Shown: in pieces, positions 36,440 to 44,134 of the stretch
How positions within the stretch are numbered: position 1 is the first letter of the stretch
How the letters are laid out: the number at the start of each line of letters is the position of its first letter
Assembly (NCBI GenBank): GCA_014238425.1
Contig: JABABD010000022.1
Coordinates: 1-64,000, forward strand
DNA length: 64,000 nt
Direction: 5' to 3'
Origin: Flavobacteriaceae bacterium
GTDB lineage: Bacteria; Bacteroidota; Bacteroidia; Flavobacteriales; Flavobacteriaceae
The notes under the pieces: generated by a model
What the model was told of the DNA's origin: nothing
Seen by the model: only the letters and a program-made list of their open reading frames with translations
Database searches by the model: none
Position numbers and translations under genes: made by a program

Positions 36440-37342
36440 ATGAAAGCATTTATATCTAGAGTAAAATATCAGATGAAGAGACATCCGTTTCTTCATAAGG
36501 TTAGATGGTTTATGGTTACCAAATCTCCAAAGCCAACTTATTTTAAAGATGAGAATTATAATGCTTACAATTCTAAAGAGGATATACACCCAATTTTCTT
36601 TGAGGACAACCCAATTACAGATTCAGAACAAAATTTATCGACACTAGTTAAAGTTATTAAGATTGCTGAACATTTTAACACCTTCTTTAAAAAAGGACGC
36701 GGTCTTGGTTTAGCATCAGATGATAGCTATATTACTATGAGATACAAACAAGGTGGTGTCTGCAGTGATTTTGCTCAAGTATTTATTAATTTTTGCATCA
36801 TCAATGACATTAAAATTAGAGAATGGGGTATTAAAGGAGGCACTCAGTCTGTTATTGGTGGCCATTCTTTTAACGAATTCTGGTCTGAAGAATTAAAAAA
36901 ATGGATTCTTATAGATGTGTATAATGGTGTGTTTATCATTAATAAATCCTCTAGAGAATTACTATCAGTTTCTCAGCTTGTAGATTACATGAGTGGGTTT
37001 AATGCTGAGAATTTGGATTTTGAATTAATGGTAGATACATTGAAACCACCTAACAAACCTCATTTAGCAAATTATTTTTTTGATAATAGAAACTTATTCT
37101 TTCTTATCACGAATTATAGAATAAAAAAAGTAGATGTTTTTTTAAAATATCAAAACAGAATACCTTTAGCGATTCTACATACGTCACTAATTTTCTTTAA
37201 AAGGTATTTCAATTATCGTTTTTATGTTAATGAGAACAATATTGAATATGTTAGACAAACATTACGCCCAATCATAAAATATAATTATGCTTCAGGTTTT
37301 AATGCTGCAGAAATTAGTGGTAAAGTTATTGTAAAAGCATAA
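36440..37342 (+). CDS. Transglutaminase-like protein
   Basis: This 300-residue protein has a Cys-His-Asp triad in the order of papain-like transglutaminases: C108 in QGGVCSDFAQVF, H142 in VIGGHSFNEFW and D159 in WILIDVYNG. There is no signal peptide; a hydrophobic stretch occurs near 240-255. The family includes proteases and cross-linking enzymes, and the substrate is unknown. It stands alone with its own terminator. Confidence 0.75.
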   Translation: MKAFISRVKYQMKRHPFLHKVRWFMVTKSPKPTYFKDENYNAYNSKEDIHPIFFEDNPITDSEQNLSTLVKVIKIAEHFNTFFKKGRGLGLASDDSYITMRYKQGGVCSDFAQVFINFCIINDIKIREWGIKGGTQSVIGGHSFNEFWSEELKKWILIDVYNGVFIINKSSRELLSVSQLVDYMSGFNAENLDFELMVDTLKPPNKPHLANYFFDNRNLFFLITNYRIKKVDVFLKYQNRIPLAILHTSLIFFKRYFNYRFYVNENNIEYVRQTLRPIIKYNYASGFNAAEISGKVIVKA

Positions 37343-37367
37343 ATTAAACAGATAATATTAAAACACA

Positions 37368-37403
37368 AAAAAGCCTTATAGAAAATACTATAAGGCTTTT
37401 TTT
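37368..37403 (+). terminator. Rho-independent terminator of the transglutaminase-like gene
   Basis: AAAAAGCCTTATAG pairs perfectly with CTATAAGGCTTTTT around a 6-nt loop and is followed by further T residues. It lies 25 bases after the stop codon. Confidence 0.88.
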
Positions 37404-37405
37404 AT

Positions 37406-37467
37406 ATTATAGATAGAAAGAAAAAGCTATTAATCAATCATCGAGGAAGTACGATACTATCTATAAT
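37406..37467. repeat. 11-bp inverted repeat with 40-nt spacer
   Basis: ATTATAGATAG (37406-37416) and CTATCTATAAT (37457-37467) are perfect inverted copies. The element begins directly after the preceding terminator and lies 170 bases upstream of the ECF sigma gene. It could be a structured RNA, an operator pair or a small relic of a mobile element; nothing decides between these. Confidence 0.45.
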
Positions 37468-37635
37468 TTTAAAATTTTAAAACTAGTAACTTACTCTAAA
37501 GCTCCTTAAATGTAATTTTATTAATTTTACAATTAAATCGAAACTGCTTCGTTAGTTATCTTATTTACGTGCGAAATACAAAATTGGATGTTTTGTGATA
37601 TCTTAAAATTTTGTTAAAAAACAAAAAAACACAAA

Positions 37636-38166
37636 TTGAGTCAAAATCTAGAAAAAGAAATAACCGAATTATTAGAAAAAGGAGATCAAAGAGCTCTAAA
37701 TCTTCTTTATGAAAATTATTCAAGTACGCTTTATGGTGTTATTTTTAAAATAACGAAAGACGATGCTTTGGCTCAAGATGCCTTACAAGAAAGTTTTATT
37801 AAAATATGGAAGAACTCTAAAAAGTATGATTCAAAAAAAGCCAAATTATTTACCTGGCTATACAGAATCGCTAGAAATACTGCAATTGATAAACTGCGAA
37901 GTTTTAATAATAGAAATGGAAAAGAAGTCCAAATAGAAGATTCAAACGTATATAAAATAGCAACGGCAGAACTAAACCAAGATGTTATTGATTTAAAGAA
38001 ACATGTTGCTACACTGGACCAAAAATACCAGATTGTTCTTGACGCCTTATTTTTTGAAGGAATGACGCAGCAAGAAGCTAGTGAGGAACTTAATATTCCT
38101 CTTGGCACAATTAAGTCGCGATTAAAAATTGGATTGAGGGAACTCAAGAAAGTTTATGACGAGTAA
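37636..38166 (+). CDS. ECF RNA polymerase sigma factor
   Basis: This 176-residue sigma factor uses a TTG start. Region 2 includes LLYENYSSTLYGVIFKITKD, DALQESFIKIWKN and LFTWLYRIARNTAIDKLRS; region 4 is FEGMTQQEASEELNIPLGTIKSRLKIGLRELKK. It is followed 34 bases later by an anti-sigma gene, so it is probably held inactive at the membrane until a signal releases it. The signal is unknown. Confidence 0.93.
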   Translation: MSQNLEKEITELLEKGDQRALNLLYENYSSTLYGVIFKITKDDALAQDALQESFIKIWKNSKKYDSKKAKLFTWLYRIARNTAIDKLRSFNNRNGKEVQIEDSNVYKIATAELNQDVIDLKKHVATLDQKYQIVLDALFFEGMTQQEASEELNIPLGTIKSRLKIGLRELKKVYDE

Positions 38167-38200
38167 GCGATTGTATTTTTGTCTCATAAAATGAAATAAA

Positions 38201-38995
38201 ATGAAAAAAGAATTACAAGTATTTTTAGAATCAGACCTACTAGAGAGATATTTAGTAGGAGATACTAATGATTCTGAAAATTATAAAGTAGAAACTTATA
38301 TTTCTGATTATCCAGAAATAAAGGCTGAATATATCCTACTACAGGATAATTTAGAGATTCTTGCTAAAAGTAATGCAATTGAGCCTCCAATGAACATCTT
38401 AGAAAATGTTCTTGCTGAGCTTGGAGAAACTCCAGTAATTGATTTACAACAGTATAGAAAACCAATGCCTTGGTTTGGTATTGCTGCTAGTGTTGCCGCG
38501 CTTATATTTGGAGCTATGTCATTCTTTCTGTTTAGTCAGAATCAGGTACTATTAGAGAAAAACACACTTACAAATACTGAGCTTAATGAGCTACGTCTAG
38601 ACGCTGCGCAGACTAATTCAAAATTGGCAGACATTACCAAAAGATATGACATGCTCAATAATCCTGAGACAAACAAATATATATTAAGAGGTAATAAACG
38701 TGCTAAAGACTTGAAAACAGTTGCTTATATCAATACTGTAGATAAATTATCTTTAATCGATGTTGTAGACTTACCGCAATTACCTGATGATCAAATTTAT
38801 CAGCTTTGGGCTGAGGTTAATGACAAAATGGTAAATTTAGGTATACTTGATGAATCAAATCGTAACTTAATTCCTGTTCCTTACCTTGAAGACGCATTGA
38901 GTTATAATATTACTATCGAACCTAAAGGTGGTAATCAGACAGCATCTGTAGAGAATTCGGTTGCAAACATTGTGATTCAAAATAATAACAAGTAG
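38201..38995 (+). CDS. Anti-sigma factor (RskA-like)
   Basis: This 264-residue protein has a cytoplasmic N-terminal anti-sigma region (FLESDLLERYLVGDTNDSENYKVETYISDYP), one membrane helix (WFGIAASVAALIFGAMSFFLF, about 89-109), a short coiled coil and a C-terminal RskA-like domain (DVVDLPQLPDDQIYQLWAEVNDKMVNLGIL). It would bind the sigma factor encoded just upstream. Confidence 0.9.
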   Translation: MKKELQVFLESDLLERYLVGDTNDSENYKVETYISDYPEIKAEYILLQDNLEILAKSNAIEPPMNILENVLAELGETPVIDLQQYRKPMPWFGIAASVAALIFGAMSFFLFSQNQVLLEKNTLTNTELNELRLDAAQTNSKLADITKRYDMLNNPETNKYILRGNKRAKDLKTVAYINTVDKLSLIDVVDLPQLPDDQIYQLWAEVNDKMVNLGILDESNRNLIPVPYLEDALSYNITIEPKGGNQTASVENSVANIVIQNNNK

Positions 38996-39023
38996 AAGAA
39001 TCCATCATTCCTACTATCGTTCT

Positions 39024-39053
39024 AAAAATTCCTGTTAATTCAGGAATTTTTTT
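39024..39053 (+). terminator. Rho-independent terminator after the anti-sigma gene
   Basis: AAAAATTCCTG and CAGGAATTTTT form an 11-bp stem with a 6-nt loop and a T tail. It ends the sigma/anti-sigma operon. Confidence 0.85.
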
Positions 39054-39066
39054 ATTTTTAATCACT

Positions 39067-39074
39067 TAACTTTG
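39067..39074 (+). promoter_or_regulatory. -7 element of the small Cys-rich membrane protein gene
   Basis: TAACTTTG matches TAnnTTTG and lies 15 bases before the ATG at 39090, just after the preceding terminator. Confidence 0.55.
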
Positions 39075-39089
39075 CCTAAAATTAAGTAA

Positions 39090-39293
39090 ATGAAACTGTT
39101 CATTATAACCTTAGTGATGCTAGGTCTGGCTATTGCTGGAATAGCCATAAAACTTTGGGCAAAGAAAGATGGAGAATTTGCTGGTACTTGCGCCAGCCAA
39201 AACCCAATGTTGAACAAAGACGGTGAAGCATGTGGTTTTTGCGGAAAAACCCCAGAACAATTTGGAAATTGTAACGAACCTCAACATTCATAA
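39090..39293 (+). CDS. Small membrane-anchored Cys-rich protein
   Basis: This 67-residue protein has one N-terminal membrane helix (FIITLVMLGLAIAGIAIKLWA) and a soluble tail with four Cys: one in GTCASQ, two in ACGFCGK and one in GNCNEP. The Cys could bind metal or form disulfides. I know similar short proteins only as unnamed membrane or secreted proteins of Flavobacteria. It lies 12 bases upstream of the glycosyltransferase gene. Confidence 0.7.
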   Translation: MKLFIITLVMLGLAIAGIAIKLWAKKDGEFAGTCASQNPMLNKDGEACGFCGKTPEQFGNCNEPQHS

Positions 39294-39305
39294 TTCGTTT
39301 ACTGC

Positions 39306-40418
39306 ATGACAATCTTTGAGTTACTATTCTATGCGTTTATAGTTGTAGTAGCCTTACAAAGTATATATTACCTTCTTATATTCAGTAATCTAGCGTTGCT
39401 TAAACCAAAAACAACAAAACCCAACAAGCATAAAGTATCTGTTATTGTTTGTGCTAAGAACGAAGCAGAGTATTTAAAGGCTCATATTCCATTATTAGCC
39501 AACCAAGATTATCCAATATTTGAAGTCATTTTAGTTAATGATGGTTCAACAGATAGTTCCTTGGACATTATGGAGATATACTCCAATAAATACCATAATG
39601 TTCAGGTGGTTAATGTTGAACAGAACGAAACTTTTTGGGGAAATAAAAAATACGCGCTTACTCTAGGAATAAAAGCTGCCAAATATGACTATTTACTATT
39701 AACCGATGCAGATTGCAAGCCTCTATCTAGATACTGGATTAAGCAAATGAGTGCTTATTTCGAGGATTCTAAGAGTATTGTGTTAGGTTATGGTGCTTAT
39801 GCAAAAATTAAATACTCAATCTTAAACAAACTCATACGTTTTGAGACGCTACTAACTGCTGTTCAATATTTATCTTACGCTCTTGTTGGACATCCTTATA
39901 TGGGTGTAGGCAGGAACCTCGCCTACAGAAAAGAAGAATTCTTTGAAAATAATGGTTTCGTAGATCATATGGGTATCCTTTCTGGGGATGACGATTTATT
40001 TATCAATCAAGTGGCCACAAAAGATAATGTCACTTTAAATATATCGCCTTATAGCTTTACAAAATCTCAACCAGAAACAACTTTCACAAACTGGTTTAAG
40101 CAGAAAAAGCGCCATGTTTCAACATCTTATAAATACAAAATGAAACATAAAATAGTACTCAGTGTTTTCTATTTTTCTCAATTACTTTTCTGGATTTTAT
40201 CCATTTTTCTATTAGCAAGTCAATACAAATTAACAACTGTACTAATCCTTTTTTTGTGTACAATTGCTTCAAAATATTTAATTTTAGGAATCTCTGCTAA
40301 GAAATTAAGAGAGAAAGATTTAATTCTGCTCTTACCATTATTGGAGTTATTTTTAATATGCTTTCAATTATCTATCTTTATCTCCAACCTCTTTACAAAA
40401 CAGAATCGTTGGAAATAA
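39306..40418 (+). CDS. Family 2 glycosyltransferase, membrane-bound
   Basis: This 370-residue protein has an N-terminal membrane helix, a GT2 domain (VSVIVCAKNEAEYLKAHIPLL, LVNDGSTDSS, LLLTDADCKPLS, the acceptor-side SGDDDLF and a QKKRHVS motif near QxxRW) and several C-terminal helices. It would build a glycan or glycolipid at the membrane; the product is unknown. Its 3' end overlaps the next sigma factor gene. Confidence 0.9.
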   Translation: MTIFELLFYAFIVVVALQSIYYLLIFSNLALLKPKTTKPNKHKVSVIVCAKNEAEYLKAHIPLLANQDYPIFEVILVNDGSTDSSLDIMEIYSNKYHNVQVVNVEQNETFWGNKKYALTLGIKAAKYDYLLLTDADCKPLSRYWIKQMSAYFEDSKSIVLGYGAYAKIKYSILNKLIRFETLLTAVQYLSYALVGHPYMGVGRNLAYRKEEFFENNGFVDHMGILSGDDDLFINQVATKDNVTLNISPYSFTKSQPETTFTNWFKQKKRHVSTSYKYKMKHKIVLSVFYFSQLLFWILSIFLLASQYKLTTVLILFLCTIASKYLILGISAKKLREKDLILLLPLLELFLICFQLSIFISNLFTKQNRWK

Positions 40419-40957
40419 AGGATGCCATTAAAAAAGCTAAGAAAAACGACCAAATAGCCTTTAATTTTTTATTAGATAATTTTTGGAATGACGTATATGG
40501 ATTTCAGCTAAAACGTACCAAAAATGAAAACGACGCAGAAGATATTACTATACAAACATTTTCTAAAGCATTTGACAAAATAAAAACCTATAAGGAAGAT
40601 TATAAGTTTTCTACTTGGCTCATTACAATTTCTAAGAACATTCATATAGATCTTTTAAGAAAACGCAAAACTTCTATTGTCAATGATACCACCGAAAGTG
40701 ATGAGGAACGCGTATACAATATCATTGACGAATCTCCTACTCCAGAAGATAAAATAATTAGAGAGCAGAATCTTGCTAAACTCTTAAAAGATATTAAAAA
40801 ATTAAAACCAGCTTATCAAGAGATTATTAACCTAAGATATTTCCAAGAATTAAGTTATAAAGAAATTTCAGATGAACTTGAAGAGCCAATGAACAATGTT
40901 AAAGTAAAGCTTTTAAGAGCCAAAAAACTCTTATCCGAAATCATCCAAAAAAAATAA
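40409..40957 (+). CDS. ECF RNA polymerase sigma factor
   Basis: This 182-residue sigma factor has region 2 (FLLDNFWNDVYGFQLKRT, EDITIQTFSKAFDKI, FSTWLITISKNIHIDLLRK) and region 4 (LRYFQELSYKEISDELEEPMNNVKVKLLRAKKLL). The frame is open to an ATG at 40358, but that would add 17 residues encoded inside the glycosyltransferase gene. A TTG at 40409, giving MEIKDAIKKAKK, fits family N-termini better. No anti-sigma gene lies next to it. Confidence 0.88.
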   Translation: MEIKDAIKKAKKNDQIAFNFLLDNFWNDVYGFQLKRTKNENDAEDITIQTFSKAFDKIKTYKEDYKFSTWLITISKNIHIDLLRKRKTSIVNDTTESDEERVYNIIDESPTPEDKIIREQNLAKLLKDIKKLKPAYQEIINLRYFQELSYKEISDELEEPMNNVKVKLLRAKKLLSEIIQKK

Positions 40958-42180
40958 TGATATCGTTAAAAAAATTAGGCCCTGGTTTATTATTTGCTGG
41001 AGCTGCTATTGGTGTATCCCACTTAGTGCAATCTACCCGAGCAGGAGCCGATTTTGGCTTTGGCCTACTTTGGGCGTTACTTTTGGTCAATGTATTTAAA
41101 TATCCTTTTTTTCAATACGGTCCTAGATATGCTGCCGCAACAGGAGAAAGTTTGGTACATGGCTACAAAAAATTAGGAAAAGGTGTGTTGATTGCATATG
41201 CAGTGCTCACGTTTGCAACCATGTTCACAATACAGACAGCTGTAACCATAGTTACTGCCGGAATAGCTACTTCTTTATTTGGTGATTTTATATCCACAGA
41301 GCTTTGGACGGTTGTTATACTAGCCATATGCTTAGCCCTTTTACTTATTGGAAAATATAAACTTTTGGACAATCTTATCAAGGTTATTATTATTACGCTA
41401 ACCATAAGCACTATCATCGCTGTAATAATGGCCTTTAGTAAAAATTCTGATTCTGTCTCACTTGTGCAAATACTCCCTGAAGGCACCATTGAAATTGGCT
41501 TTTTAATAGCTTTTATGGGATGGATGCCCGCTCCATTAGACATCTCTGTATGGCATTCTCTTTGGGCCATTGAAAAAAAGAAGGATGATCATGAATTTAC
41601 ACCTAAAACAGCACTTTTTGATTTTAATATTGGATATATCAGTACGGTTATATTAGGCATTGGCTTTGTTAGTCTTGGTGCATTAGTCATGTACAATAGT
41701 GGTGAAACCTTTAGTGCTTCAGCTGGAGTTTTCTCAAATCAATTAATAGAAATGTATACCAAAAGTTTGGGGAGCTGGTCTTATATTATCATTGGCATAG
41801 CAGCTTTTACCACCATGTTTAGTACGACCTTAACAACACTAGATGCGTCTCCTCGCGCTATGAACCAATCTATACAATTATTAGTTGATAAAACTCTTCA
41901 AAAAGGGTATCTATTCTGGATTGCATTGTTAGCATTAGGAACAGTGTGCATCTTCTTCATTTTTGCATCAGAAATGGGATTCCTTATCAAGGTAGCTACC
42001 GTTTTGTCTTTTTTAACAGCTCCTTTTTACGCCATTATTAATTATAAATTGATTTCTAGTAAACACACACCTAAAACTTGGCGACCATCAAATTTTATGC
42101 ACGTTTTAAGTTGGTTAGGAATACTGTTTCTTATAGGTTTTGGCATTTGGTATATGGCTACTTTATTAGATATTTTTTAA
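40957..42180 (+). CDS. Nramp-related transporter with altered metal-site motifs
   Basis: This 407-residue protein has 11 or so membrane segments and aligns with Nramp metal transporters: the first helix GPGLLFAGAAIGVSHLVQSTRAGA occupies the place of the DPGN helix and GWMPAPLDISVW that of the MPH helix. The DPGN residues are replaced (G, V, S, H) and MPH is lost. Classical proton-coupled manganese/iron transport is therefore doubtful. It shares one base with the sigma factor gene. Confidence 0.8.
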   Translation: MISLKKLGPGLLFAGAAIGVSHLVQSTRAGADFGFGLLWALLLVNVFKYPFFQYGPRYAAATGESLVHGYKKLGKGVLIAYAVLTFATMFTIQTAVTIVTAGIATSLFGDFISTELWTVVILAICLALLLIGKYKLLDNLIKVIIITLTISTIIAVIMAFSKNSDSVSLVQILPEGTIEIGFLIAFMGWMPAPLDISVWHSLWAIEKKKDDHEFTPKTALFDFNIGYISTVILGIGFVSLGALVMYNSGETFSASAGVFSNQLIEMYTKSLGSWSYIIIGIAAFTTMFSTTLTTLDASPRAMNQSIQLLVDKTLQKGYLFWIALLALGTVCIFFIFASEMGFLIKVATVLSFLTAPFYAIINYKLISSKHTPKTWRPSNFMHVLSWLGILFLIGFGIWYMATLLDIF

Positions 42181-42192
42181 TGGAATACTTTG

Positions 42193-42200
42193 TATCTTTG
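42193..42200 (+). promoter_or_regulatory. -7 element of lipA
   Basis: TATCTTTG matches the consensus and ends 7 bases before the ATG at 42208, so any 5' leader would be only a few bases. An ATG at 42190 overlaps this element and is rejected as start. Confidence 0.45.
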
Positions 42201-42207
42201 CCGAGAT

Positions 42208-43086
42208 ATGAATACAGATACTGCTTCAAATATATTACCCGAAAGAAAGGCTAAGCCTAAATGGTTACGCGTAAAACTTCCTACTGGCAAAAAATATACT
42301 GAACTTCGTGGTTTAGTTGACAAATACAAATTAAATACTATTTGCACTTCAGGAAGTTGTCCTAATATGGGAGAATGCTGGGGAGAAGGCACGGCAACTT
42401 TTATGATACTCGGAAATGTCTGTACACGATCTTGTGGATTCTGTGGTGTAAAAACTGGAAGACCAGAAACTGTGGATTGGGATGAACCAGAAAAAGTAGC
42501 CAGATCTATCAAGATAATGGGCATAAAACATGCCGTTTTGACGTCTGTTGATAGAGATGACCTAAAAGACATGGGAAGTATCATGTGGGCAGAAACGGTG
42601 AAAGCAGTAAGACGTATGAATCCTGAAACGACAATGGAAACATTAATACCAGATTTTCAAGGTATTGAACAACATGTAGATAGAATCATAAATGTGGCTC
42701 CAGAAGTTGTGTCTCATAATATTGAAACGGTAAAAAGATTGACACGTGAAGTGCGCATCCAGGCGAAATACGAAAGAAGCCTAGGCGTTCTTAAATACTT
42801 AAAAAATCAAGGGCAAAGACGTACCAAATCTGGTATAATGCTTGGATTAGGAGAAGAACGTGAAGAAGTTATTCAGACAATGAAAGATCTTCGTAACGTT
42901 AATGTAGATGTGGTAACTATTGGGCAATACCTTCAGCCAAGTAAAAAACATTTACCTGTCAAGCAATTCATAATGCCTGACCAATTTACTGAATATAAAA
43001 ACATAGGACTGGAACTTGGCTTCCGTCATGTTGAAAGCAGTGCGCTTGTAAGGTCTTCTTATAAAGCACAAAAACACATCAATTAA
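42208..43086 (+). CDS. lipA: Lipoyl synthase
   Basis: This 292-residue radical SAM enzyme inserts two sulfurs into protein-bound octanoate. Both cluster motifs are present: the auxiliary cluster [13 protein letters not shown] and the SAM cluster CTRSCGFC, followed by [15 protein letters not shown] and the C-terminal RSSYKA with the conserved Ser. The preceding -7 element favours the start at MNTDTASN. Confidence 0.96.
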   Translation: MNTDTASNILPERKAKPKWLRVKLPTGKKYTELRGLVDKYKLNTICTSGSCPNMGECWGEGTATFMILGNVCTRSCGFCGVKTGRPETVDWDEPEKVARSIKIMGIKHAVLTSVDRDDLKDMGSIMWAETVKAVRRMNPETTMETLIPDFQGIEQHVDRIINVAPEVVSHNIETVKRLTREVRIQAKYERSLGVLKYLKNQGQRRTKSGIMLGLGEEREEVIQTMKDLRNVNVDVVTIGQYLQPSKKHLPVKQFIMPDQFTEYKNIGLELGFRHVESSALVRSSYKAQKHIN

Positions 43087-43105
43087 ATCTGGTATTTTTC
43101 GGAAA

Positions 43106-44107
43106 ATGAAAAAAACAAAAGTCGCTATAAATGGATTTGGCAGAATTGGCAGACGTGTATTTAGGCTTCTGCTAGAGCGAAACGAGTTTGAAATTGTAGC
43201 TATTAACGATCTAGCTGACGCTAAAACACTGAGTCATTTATTAAAATATGACAGTATTCATGGCGTATTAAAAAACGATATCTCCTATAGCGACGCTAAT
43301 ATCATTATAGACGGCAAGAGCATTCCTCTCATAAATCAATCTCATCCAAAAGATATTTCTTGGAAATTATACAAACCAAGCATTGTAATTGAATCTTCAG
43401 GGAAATTTAAATCGAGAGAAACCTTACAGTATCATATAGATAATGGTGCTGAAAAAGTAATATTATCTGTTCCACCAAGTAATGATGATATAAAAACAGT
43501 AGTATTAGGTGTCAATAACGAGGTGTTAAATGGTTTAGAAACTATTATCTCCAATGCTTCCTGTACAACTAATAATGCGGCACCAATGATTCAAATCATT
43601 GACAATCTTTGTAAGGTAAAGCAAGCATATATTACTACTGTACACTCTTATACTACAGATCAGAGCTTACATGACCAACCACATCGAGACTTACGCAGGG
43701 CGAGAGCAGCCGGACAATCCATTGTACCAACTACAACAGGTGCTGCTAAAGCATTAACAAAGATTTTCCCTCATTTATCTCATGCTATAGGTGGTTGTGG
43801 AATTAGGGTTCCTGTAGCAAATGGCTCTCTTACAGATATTACACTAAATGTTGAAAATCCTAAATCAATTGAAAAGATAAACAAAGCTTTTAAACTCGCT
43901 TCTAAAAACAAATATAAAGGCATCTTAGAATACACAGAAGATCCTATCGTTTCAATAGATATAGTTGGCAATCCGCATTCATGTATATTCGATTCTCAGA
44001 TGACATCTGTCATAGATAATATGGTAAAAATAATAGGTTGGTACGATAATGAGACTGGCTATTCAAGCAGAATTATAGACATTTTATGCATTTTGTCGAA
44101 TAAATAG
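43106..44107 (+). CDS. gap: Glyceraldehyde-3-phosphate dehydrogenase, type I
   Basis: This 333-residue enzyme has the NAD site INGFGRIGRRVFRLLLE, the catalytic ISNASCTTNNAAP (Cys near 151), the HSYTTDQ loop and the phosphate-binding TTTGAAKAL. ND at 33-34 (AINDLADA) suggests NAD preference. Flavobacteria often have more than one GAPDH, so this may not be the main glycolytic one. Its last codons overlap a bipartite promoter motif of the next gene. Confidence 0.94.
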   Translation: MKKTKVAINGFGRIGRRVFRLLLERNEFEIVAINDLADAKTLSHLLKYDSIHGVLKNDISYSDANIIIDGKSIPLINQSHPKDISWKLYKPSIVIESSGKFKSRETLQYHIDNGAEKVILSVPPSNDDIKTVVLGVNNEVLNGLETIISNASCTTNNAAPMIQIIDNLCKVKQAYITTVHSYTTDQSLHDQPHRDLRRARAAGQSIVPTTTGAAKALTKIFPHLSHAIGGCGIRVPVANGSLTDITLNVENPKSIEKINKAFKLASKNKYKGILEYTEDPIVSIDIVGNPHSCIFDSQMTSVIDNMVKIIGWYDNETGYSSRIIDILCILSNK

Positions 44108-44125
44108 CTATATTTGTCGATATAA
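44088..44125 (+). promoter_or_regulatory. Bipartite TCGA motif, copy 1, with -7 element
   Basis: This 38-bp stretch carries two TCGA boxes 21 bp apart and ends in TTTGTCGATATAA. It includes TATATTTG (44109-44116), a good -7 element for the histidine kinase gene at 44135. A second copy at 50065-50102 agrees at 30 of 38 positions without gaps. Confidence 0.6.
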
Positions 44126-44134
44126 CTGTAGTTT

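Noticed and set aside
40358-40408. Upstream ATG start of the second ECF sigma factor
   Set aside because: It would add 17 hydrophobic residues encoded by the glycosyltransferase gene; the TTG at 40409 gives a typical N-terminus.
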